Part shown: in pieces, positions 6,721-11,375 of the stretch | How the letters are laid out: each line of letters starts with the position of its first letter | Position numbering within the stretch: the stretch's first letter is position 1 | From: Chryseobacterium gleum | GTDB taxonomy: Bacteria; Bacteroidota; Bacteroidia; Flavobacteriales_D; Sanyastnellaceae | Assembly (NCBI GenBank): GCA_943330925.2 | Contig: CALQJP020000043.1 | Span: 1 to 11,375, forward strand | Reading direction: 5' to 3' | DNA: 11,375 bases | The notes under the pieces: generated by a model | What the model was told of the DNA's origin: nothing | Databases searched by the model: none | What the model saw: only the letters and a program-made list of their open reading frames with translations | Translations under genes and position numbers: made by a program

Positions 6721-7474
6721 CAGTTGGGTTTGCAGAAATAGTTTCAGCGGCAATTTGCTCCGATGTTTTTCCGAAACGACGCTCGCGCGATTGGAAGTCA
6801 ACAAGAGCGGCGAAAAAATCCTCTTCCCGGAAGTCGGGCCAGAGCGTATCGGTAAAGTAAAGCTCAGCGTAGGCAATCTGCCAAAGCAAGAAATTGCTGA
6901 TGCGTGCTTCGCCACTGGTTCGAATGAGTAATTCCGGATCCGGGAAAGCAGCAGTTGAGAGTTTGCTTGCGAAGAGGTCGTCGGTGATGGCTTCAGCGCG
7001 AATACCTTCGGCTACAATTTGTTTTACGGCGTTGGTTATTTCCCAGCGGGCACTGTAGTTCAGTGCAAGTATCAAATTCACTCGGTTATGACCTGCCGTG
7101 TGAGCCATTGCGCGTTTGAGCTCGCTGTGGCAATCTTCCGGCAGTCTTTCAAGATCACCAATGGCGTGAAGGCGCACTTGGTTCTCGTCGAGCTCGGGCA
7201 ACTCGCCAACGATGGTGTGCACCAACAAATTCATGAGTGCATCTACTTCTTCTTTCGGACGGTTCCAGTTCTCGGTCGAGAATGCATACAGCGTGAGGTA
7301 TTCAACACCGCTGCGAGTGGCAGCTTTCAATGCAGCACGAACCGACTCCACTCCATGTGAATGTCCGAATATGCGCTCTTTCCCTTGGCTTTTAGCCCAA
7401 CGGCCATTGCCATCCATGATGATGGCTACGTGACGAGGTACGCGGGTTTTGTCGATTTGGTCCAATAAACTCAT
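6704..7474 (-). CDS. uppS: Isoprenyl (undecaprenyl diphosphate) synthase
   Basis: Cytosolic cis-prenyltransferase that condenses isopentenyl diphosphate with farnesyl diphosphate to make the C55 lipid carrier for peptidoglycan and glycans. Seen: 256 residues, normal length. HVAIIMDGNGRWAK holds the catalytic Asp D21; FSTENWNRP lies at 65-73; and the C-terminal RTSGEARISNFLLWQIAYAE block (185-204) keeps R185, R191, S193 and E204 at the same spacing as R194, R200, S202 and E213 of the E. coli enzyme. GHSHGVES (37-44) is the usual GHxxG region. ATG 7474 is preceded by GGAAGGA four bases away, a clear ribosome site by the standards of this phylum. Upstream also lie a short hairpin and a perfect TAnnTTTG box. 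The 3' end overlaps bamA, so lipid-carrier synthesis and outer-membrane assembly are probably cotranscribed. Confidence 0.97.
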   Translation of the reverse strand: MSLLDQIDKTRVPRHVAIIMDGNGRWAKSQGKERIFGHSHGVESVRAALKAATRSGVEYLTLYAFSTENWNRPKEEVDALMNLLVHTIVGELPELDENQVRLHAIGDLERLPEDCHSELKRAMAHTAGHNRVNLILALNYSARWEITNAVKQIVAEGIRAEAITDDLFASKLSTAAFPDPELLIRTSGEARISNFLLWQIAYAELYFTDTLWPDFREEDFFAALVDFQSRERRFGKTSEQIAAETISANPTDEASH

Positions 7475-7478
7475 GCAG

Positions 7479-7485
7479 TCCTTCC
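7479..7485 (-). promoter_or_regulatory. Ribosome binding site of uppS
   Basis: The minus strand reads GGAAGGA-CTGC-ATG. The purine-rich core is close to Shine-Dalgarno, with a short 4-base spacer to the uppS start. It is noteworthy because most other starts in this window lack such a site, and it supports ATG 7474. Confidence 0.5.
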
Positions 7486-7486
7486 A

Positions 7487-7502
7487 CGGAACATGCGTTC
7501 CG
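7487..7502 (-). promoter_or_regulatory. Perfect 6-bp hairpin in the uppS leader
   Basis: The minus strand reads CGGAACGCATGTTCCG: arms CGGAAC and GTTCCG around a 4-base loop. It sits directly 5' of the GGAAGGA ribosome site and just downstream of the candidate -7 box, so it would be at the extreme 5' end of a transcript made from that promoter. It may act as an RNA-stabilising 5' stem or, read as DNA, a short operator. There is no T-run after it, so it is not a terminator. Confidence 0.4.
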
Positions 7503-7509
7503 CGACGGG

Positions 7510-7517
7510 CAAATTTA
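7510..7517 (-). promoter_or_regulatory. Candidate Bacteroidota -7 promoter box for uppS-bamA-ompH
   Basis: The minus strand reads TAAATTTG, a perfect TAnnTTTG match, in the 99-base gap between the PorG-like gene and uppS. The predicted start would fall around 7500-7505, giving a leader of about 30 bases. No clear TTG is present at the -33 position, so support is limited to the -7 element and the intergenic location. Confidence 0.45.
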
Positions 7518-7573
7518 CGAGGTTATGCCCCCTTTTCCGACTCCTAAAAAAGGTTGAAAAGTGAAGTTATTGA

Positions 7574-8449
7574 CTATTCATGCTCCCAGCAAGTGGTCGC
7601 TTTTCGGTCGAGGCGAATGTTGAGCGACACCATCGAGAAAAAGTAGTAGTCTTTTCGGCCTGAATCGCCGCGTTGCAAGCCTCCATTGTTGTTGCCTGCT
7701 GTGTTGGGTATTTCTTTTTCGATGCTTCTGTCGGAGAGCACAGCCGCCAACTCTCCGTTGAGGTCGGCGAGCAAACCGGGGTCAACATATTTGCCTGAAA
7801 TGTCATCGAAATAATCGGTCCATGTTTTACGCACTCCCCATTCAATACTCAATCCGAAAACAGCGAATAGGTTGGTTTTTATACCTGCTCCAAAGGGTAC
7901 AGAAAACATGGTAGTCTTGTATTTTTCTGCACCAAACTCAGTGCCTTGCCCCTCGGTGCCCAGTGGCTGAAGTTCGTACCAAGTGCCCCGGTATTGGGCC
8001 ATGGGGCGCATGCGGTAATAGGCCAAACCTCCAAACAAGTAGGGGGAAACAGGAAACTTTCTGTTGCCAAGCTGGTAGTTGAAGAAGTTCAATTCGCCCT
8101 GCACACTTCCTTCAATAACCTGATTGCGAAAACTCAGGTTGCGATTGCGAATCCAGGGGTCATCACTGTCAGAATCCCAAGCTTCCACCACATGGTAAAG
8201 CACACTGGTTTTCATGGTCCACCTGCGATTGAAGTTGTTTCTGAAAGAGATGCCTCCGCCGCTTTTCAATCGTGTTCCGAAATGCTTGTAGGGATTGACC
8301 TCGCCGAGGTAATAACTCGTCCCGTAGAGCAGGCCTACGTCTTTGCTGCGCTCGAATTTGTTTTTTTGAGCGAACAACGGCAAAGCCAATGCTATAAAGA
8401 GCAAAGTGATAATTGTTTTCACGGCTATGGCAACGCGCAGTTGTTTCAT
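7574..8449 (-). CDS. porG: PorG-like (DUF6089) outer-membrane beta-barrel protein
   Basis: Seen: 291 residues. A signal peptide (basic start, hydrophobic core about 12-25, cleavage near LFAQ at 25-28) precedes KNKFERSKDVGLLYGTSYYLGEVNP, the family's typical opening. Alternating strands with aromatic residues follow (SPYLFGGLAYYRM, TTMFSVPFGAGIKTNL, FGLSIEWGVRKTWTDYFDDISGKYVDP), as expected of a small outer-membrane barrel, and the last strand is DYYFFSMVSLNIRL before a short polar tail. Family knowledge: PorG associates with the PorK/PorN ring of the Bacteroidota type IX secretion system, and from memory genes of this family often sit between nadK and uppS, as here. Inference: this is the T9SS PorG of the organism, not just a paralogue; the gene order argues for that but does not prove it. 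It begins 40 bases after nadK. Confidence 0.82.
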   Translation of the reverse strand: MKQLRVAIAVKTIITLLFIALALPLFAQKNKFERSKDVGLLYGTSYYLGEVNPYKHFGTRLKSGGGISFRNNFNRRWTMKTSVLYHVVEAWDSDSDDPWIRNRNLSFRNQVIEGSVQGELNFFNYQLGNRKFPVSPYLFGGLAYYRMRPMAQYRGTWYELQPLGTEGQGTEFGAEKYKTTMFSVPFGAGIKTNLFAVFGLSIEWGVRKTWTDYFDDISGKYVDPGLLADLNGELAAVLSDRSIEKEIPNTAGNNNGGLQRGDSGRKDYYFFSMVSLNIRLDRKATTCWEHE

Positions 8450-8489
8450 CTATTGCCTTTGTACGGAGGGTCTTTTAAAAAGGTTCTGG

Positions 8490-9374
8490 TTAAGTCCGTT
8501 TGCTTCGCGCATCATGCCCCCAGCCCATTTTTTGGCGAATGGTATTGAAAAAACCGAGGCCCGGTAAACTAACTAAGTGGAATTCGAAATTGGCGCGGGT
8601 CAGATCAATGATGGTTTCATTATCTACCACATACGATCGACTGTCGAGTGTGAGCGTGAAATGCGGTTCACGGCCCTCGGCACGAAGAGATACCTTGCCG
8701 GTATTGGGCAATACAAATGGCCGAACGTTCAGGTTGTGAGGTGCAATTGGGGTGAGTATCACATTGTTGCTTTCAGGCATAACGATAGGCCCTCCGCAAC
8801 TGAGCGAATACGCTGTGGAACCGGTGGGGGTAGCTACTATAAGACCATCAGCCCAATAGGTGCTCATGAACTGGTCGTTTACGTAGGCATGAATGGTTAT
8901 CATGCTGCTGCGCTGCTTGTTCGTGATGGTTACGTCATTCAACGCATAAGGAAAATCACCAAAGTCTTGCTGAGCGCTTTTTACTTCAATCAATGAGCGC
9001 TTGTCGAGGGTGAAGTCCTGGTTTACGAGAGCTTCAATTGCCTGGTCGATGTCGTTGCCTGAAACAGGCGACAGAAAGCCGAGGCGGCCTGTGTTGATGC
9101 CCAATACAGGGATGCGCGTGTCACGTATGATAGCCGCTGTTTCCAGCAAGGTGCCATCGCCACCCACACTGAGCAAAAATGAAACACCCTGCAGGTCTTC
9201 TGTAGTGCGAAAAATTTCGATTGTGCTGGGCAGTGTGACCTTTTGGGTCAGAAAGAGATAGAATTTTTCATGAACCACTATCCCGATGCCCCGGCGCACC
9301 ATGGAGTCTAACAGCTTTTCTATGCTATCAGTAAACTCTTCGTCGAAACGTTTTCCGTAGAGGGCAATTTTCAC
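8490..9374 (-). CDS. nadK: NAD kinase
   Basis: Cytosolic kinase phosphorylating NAD to NADP with ATP. Seen, numbered from GTG 9374 (294 residues, normal length): VKIALYGKR as the first strand, the phosphate-binding GGDGT at 71-75 with D73, GINTGRLGFLS near 92-102, the NAD-binding NDVTI at 146-150, and the TPTGSTAYSLSCGGPIV block from 183. The C-terminus ends in a family-typical GFFNTIRQKMGWG, then a basic RSKRT. Start choice: the frame is open to ATGs at 9419 and 9413, but 9419 lies in the loop of a strong terminator hairpin and 9413 lies in its 3' arm; the added residues (MASLFICIPNRLE) are not family-like, while GTG 9374 begins precisely at the first conserved strand. Its neighbour upstream is a CBS-domain protein, a common pairing in this phylum. 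Confidence 0.95.
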   Translation of the reverse strand: MKIALYGKRFDEEFTDSIEKLLDSMVRRGIGIVVHEKFYLFLTQKVTLPSTIEIFRTTEDLQGVSFLLSVGGDGTLLETAAIIRDTRIPVLGINTGRLGFLSPVSGNDIDQAIEALVNQDFTLDKRSLIEVKSAQQDFGDFPYALNDVTITNKQRSSMITIHAYVNDQFMSTYWADGLIVATPTGSTAYSLSCGGPIVMPESNNVILTPIAPHNLNVRPFVLPNTGKVSLRAEGREPHFTLTLDSRSYVVDNETIIDLTRANFEFHLVSLPGLGFFNTIRQKMGWGHDARSKRT

Positions 9375-9395
9375 TTCCAGTCGGTTTGGTATGCA

Positions 9396-9434
9396 AATAA
9401 ACAAAGAAGCCATTCGCATTTCACGAATGGCTTC
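9396..9434 (-). terminator. Strong intrinsic terminator after the CBS-domain gene
   Basis: The minus strand shows an 11-bp perfect stem, GAAGCCATTCG (9434-9424) and CGAATGGCTTC (9416-9406), with the 7-base loop TGAAATG, then the T-rich run TTTGTTTATT (9405-9396). It starts 30 bases after the CBS stop codon. The loop carries the ATG at 9419 that a naive gene caller would pick for nadK; terminator and start codon are unlikely to be used together. Confidence 0.85.
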
Positions 9435-9464
9435 AATAGATTTTCAACCTGTGCTCGGAGGGTG

Positions 9465-10121
9465 CTAGATATTTAGGATTCGCATCAACTCATCGTATCG
9501 TTTGCGCATGTCTTCTGTATAGGCCGATTCCTGATAGGTGGCTTTCACAGTGTAGCCGAAGCGCTCGAAACTGCTGATGATTGCATTCAAATCGGGTTGA
9601 TTTATTTTGATGTTGACTTCGATTTTACCGCCTTCCCCAGGACTCAGCGAAATACTCAGTATTTTGGAGTTGTTTTCTTCGATGATTCGTGAAATTTGTT
9701 GCATGCTGTAGTCTTTGTCCCACATCTCAAGAACGATTATACCGCCTCGTTGATTGGCTCCCTGCATCTCCGCTAGCTGCTCAATCAAATCTTCAAGCCG
9801 TATGGCACCGAGATATTTGTTTTCGGCATCGACAACCGGCACAATGCTAAGATGATGCTCACTAGCAATTTTTAGGATGTCGAAAATATGAGCATCGGGC
9901 AGCACCTGCGCGCGCAGCAAAGGAAGCCCGCTTGGATTGCCGTGTAAGCTTTCCAAATCCATCAGGGCGTCTTCGGCAATCAACCCCAAGAGTTTCCCGT
10001 TTTCAACCACGGGTAAATGCGATATACGAAACTGATCCATCAGGTCGAGAGCGTTCATAGGCTCATCGTTGGCGCTGAGGGAAGGAATTTCTGAGCTGAG
10101 CAATTTGCGTGAAGTAATCAC
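9465..10121 (-). CDS. CBS-domain pair protein with C-terminal ACT-like domain
   Basis: Seen: 218 residues with no signal peptide or membrane segment. Two CBS motifs: about 12-57 (MDQFRISHLPVVENGKLLGLI) and about 73-118 (ASEHHLSIVPVVDAENKYLGAI). Residues 126-197 (GGIIVLEMWDKDYSM, then IEENNSKILSISL and GKIEVNIKI) have the beta-alpha-beta pattern of an ACT-like regulatory domain, similar in layout to AcuB-type proteins. A charged helix closes the protein. Family knowledge: CBS pairs bind adenine nucleotides or SAM, and ACT domains bind amino acids. Inference: a ligand-sensing regulator, possibly of the adjacent NAD kinase; no partner is visible in the sequence itself. Start: GTG 10121, giving MITSRKLL; there is no suitable ATG until residue 22, which would cut into CBS1. 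It is divergent from pdxJ across 188 bases. Confidence 0.85.
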   Translation of the reverse strand: MITSRKLLSSEIPSLSANDEPMNALDLMDQFRISHLPVVENGKLLGLIAEDALMDLESLHGNPSGLPLLRAQVLPDAHIFDILKIASEHHLSIVPVVDAENKYLGAIRLEDLIEQLAEMQGANQRGGIIVLEMWDKDYSMQQISRIIEENNSKILSISLSPGEGGKIEVNIKINQPDLNAIISSFERFGYTVKATYQESAYTEDMRKRYDELMRILNI

Positions 10122-10191
10122 GGGCGTAGTATTAAAGGGTTATTGATGCGTTAAACCATCGCATTGTGGTAAAAGTTGCACAATTCGGGCG

Positions 10192-10210
10192 CAAACTTCC
10201 TCAAAGTTTG
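10192..10210. promoter_or_regulatory. Inverted repeat in the divergent CBS/pdxJ intergenic region
   Basis: CAAACTT-CCTCA-AAGTTTG is a perfect 7-bp inverted repeat with a 5-base spacer, 71 bases upstream of the CBS start and 100 bases upstream of pdxJ. The plus strand continues with GTAATTTATT, only loosely T-rich, so a terminator is not convincing. Its position between two divergent genes would suit an operator. Nothing else in 10122-10309 stands out: the best -7-like element for pdxJ is TTTCTTTG (10286-10293), one base off consensus and without a -33 TTG. Confidence 0.35.
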
Positions 10211-10309
10211 GTAATTTATTCACAGGGCAAGGATAAAGTTGAGGAATGTCCTTGTGCTAACGGAGCGAGTTTGTTTTGCTTCCTCTTTCTTTGCAGCCAA
10301 TTGAAAGCA

Positions 10310-11029
10310 ATGACAAAACTGAGTGTCAACATTAACAAAATTGCCACCTTGCGAAATGCACGTGGAGGCAGTGTTCCCGACGTTATCGAGGCTGCAAGGC
10401 GTATTGAGCGATATGGTGCCGATGGTATAACAGTGCATCCGCGCCCCGATGAACGCCACATCCGCCGAACCGATGTGTATGAGCTGAAGAAGGCTGTAAC
10501 CACCGAATTCAACATCGAAGGCTATCCATCCGAAGATTTTATGTCGATGGTGCTGGATGTGCGCCCTCATCAAGTAACGCTGGTGCCCGATCCGCCCGAT
10601 GCAATCACTTCGAACGCCGGTTGGGATGTAGTAGGCCATGGTGATTTCTTGCGTCAGGTCGTGGCAAGGCTAAAGGCTGACGGCATTCGGGTTAGCATTT
10701 TTCTGAATGCAGAGCCACAGCTGGTAGCACCGGCTGCTGCCACTGGCACCGATCGAATTGAATTATACACCGAGTCATATGCCGTTGGTTATCCATTGAA
10801 CAAAGAGGAAGCGGTTCACCCATTCGTTGCTACGGCCATAGCGGCGCAAGAGCATGGGCTCGGGCTGAATGCCGGCCACGATTTGTCGTTCGAAAACCTA
10901 CGTTATTTTGCTTCTCAGGTTCCCGGCTTGCTTGAGGTGTCCATCGGTCATGCGCTCATTAGCGATGCACTCTATTGGGGCCTCGAAAACACCGTAAGTC
11001 TATATAAACGCGAATTGCAGACGGCATGA
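10310..11029 (+). CDS. pdxJ: Pyridoxine 5'-phosphate synthase
   Basis: Cytosolic TIM-barrel enzyme condensing 1-deoxy-D-xylulose 5-phosphate with 3-amino-2-oxopropyl phosphate to pyridoxine 5'-phosphate, the DXP-dependent route to vitamin B6. Seen: 239 residues, normal length. Motifs in order: SVNINKIATLRNARGG (5-20), TVHPRPDERHI (41-51) with H43, FNIEGYPS with E70, LVPDPPDAITSNAGWD (91-106), RIELYT with E151, LNAGHDL with H190, and SIGHALISDAL (211-221). H43, E70 and H190 match catalytic H45, E72 and H193 of the E. coli enzyme. The first conserved strand fixes the start at ATG 10310; the frame is open upstream to 10166, but those 48 residues are not family-like and include CFLFLC. Its stop overlaps the next start as ATGA. 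Confidence 0.96.
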   Translation: MTKLSVNINKIATLRNARGGSVPDVIEAARRIERYGADGITVHPRPDERHIRRTDVYELKKAVTTEFNIEGYPSEDFMSMVLDVRPHQVTLVPDPPDAITSNAGWDVVGHGDFLRQVVARLKADGIRVSIFLNAEPQLVAPAAATGTDRIELYTESYAVGYPLNKEEAVHPFVATAIAAQEHGLGLNAGHDLSFENLRYFASQVPGLLEVSIGHALISDALYWGLENTVSLYKRELQTA

Positions 11030-11375
11030 AGCTCTTTCACCGAACCTTGGGCGAGGGCCCGCCACTAGTGATATTACACGGTTTGTTTGGCAGCTCCGAC
11101 AACTGGCAAACACACGCCCGCGTTTTTTCAAATACCCATTCCGTTTACCTGGTCGATCAACGCAACCACGGCCATTCTCCGCACCACCATGTGATGGATT
11201 ATGACGCAATGGCGAACGACTTATTTGAACTTATCGCAGAGCTGGGACTGCGCGATGTGCGGCTTATCGGGCACTCTATGGGCGGTAAAACCAGTATGCG
11301 TTTCGCTCAGCAATATGGTTTTCTGATCGACCGAATGGTGGTGGCCGATATGGGTGTTAAGAAGTATCCTTCGCA
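11026..11375 (+). CDS. Alpha/beta-hydrolase, YbfF-like esterase (partial, cut by window end)
   Basis: Seen: the first 116 residues of a frame running off the window. MKLFHRTLGEGPPLVILHGLFGSSDNW carries the oxyanion-hole HG (18-19); VDQRNHGHSP (43-52) is the strand-4 region; and GHSMGG (82-87) is the nucleophile elbow with S84. The combination HGLFGS, D-x-RNHG-x-SP and GHSMGGK closely resembles E. coli YbfF-type esterases and their ABHD11-like relatives. No signal peptide is visible, so it is probably cytosolic. The catalytic Asp and His should lie beyond the window. Its ATG overlaps the pdxJ TGA by 4 bases (ATGA, 11026-11029), implying coupled translation. The substrate is unknown; the link to vitamin B6 metabolism is positional only. 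Confidence 0.88.
   Translation, partial: MKLFHRTLGEGPPLVILHGLFGSSDNWQTHARVFSNTHSVYLVDQRNHGHSPHHHVMDYDAMANDLFELIAELGLRDVRLIGHSMGGKTSMRFAQQYGFLIDRMVVADMGVKKYPS

Noticed and set aside
6721..6915. 65-codon upstream extension of the bamA frame
   Set aside because: It lies wholly inside the conserved end of uppS and would put a long non-family segment before the signal peptide; ATG 6720 explains the secretion signal.
7531..7553. CCTTTT...AAAAGG weak inverted repeat in the PorG/uppS gap
   Set aside because: The stem is only 6 pairs and mostly A-T, and there is no T-run on the minus strand after it, so it is not a credible terminator.
10286..10293. TTTCTTTG as a pdxJ promoter -7 box
   Set aside because: It lacks the consensus A at position 2 and has no TTG at 17-19 bases upstream; I could not support it.
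10166..10309. 48-codon upstream extension of the pdxJ frame
   Set aside because: The sequence is not PdxJ-like, and ATG 10310 gives the standard length and first strand.
1..11375. Mobile element, CRISPR array, tRNA/rRNA, toxin-antitoxin or defence system
   Set aside because: No transposase, integrase, spaced direct repeats, cloverleaf or defence domain was found; gene content is conserved housekeeping throughout.

Overview
The window looks like a chromosomal, vertically inherited stretch from a member of the Bacteroidota, most likely a Flavobacteriales/Cryomorphaceae-like lineage with mid-range GC (judged by eye). The clues are the DksA-like/lspA pair, the order CBS protein - nadK - PorG-like (DUF6089) - uppS - bamA - two ompH copies - murI, the pdxJ/YbfF-like pair, weak Shine-Dalgarno sites, and two perfect matches to the Bacteroidota -7 promoter box TAnnTTTG. 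I see no mobile element, CRISPR array, rRNA or tRNA.

Layout. On the plus strand, positions 60-1883 hold a TraR/DksA-type regulator with a very long histone H1-like Lys/Ala/Pro tail, a composite intrinsic terminator, and lspA starting at TTG. From 10121 down to 1863 on the minus strand lies an envelope-biogenesis cluster: CBS-CBS-ACT-like protein, nadK, PorG-like protein, uppS, bamA, ompH copy 1, ompH copy 2 and murI. The murI and lspA 3' ends converge and overlap by 21 bp. Divergent from the CBS gene, the plus strand carries pdxJ, overlapping by 4 bp the start of an alpha/beta hydrolase that runs off the window end.

How the genes fit together. UppS makes the undecaprenyl carrier and MurI makes D-glutamate, both for peptidoglycan. 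BamA inserts outer-membrane beta-barrels, with the two OmpH/Skp-like proteins as probable periplasmic chaperones. The PorG-like protein links the cluster to type IX secretion. LspA matures lipoproteins. NadK makes NADP, and PdxJ makes the cofactor pyridoxal phosphate (used by many enzymes, but not by MurI).

Most of this is well-known housekeeping. I do not see a clear undescribed multi-gene system. The best candidates for something unusual are the H1-tailed DksA-like protein, which may have an internal start giving a tail-less form, and three junctions where an intrinsic-terminator hairpin sits within a few to a few tens of bases of the next start codon. One of these makes the nearest ATG of nadK an unlikely start. 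There is no gene-free stretch longer than 300 bases; the largest gap is the 188-base divergent region 10122-10309.
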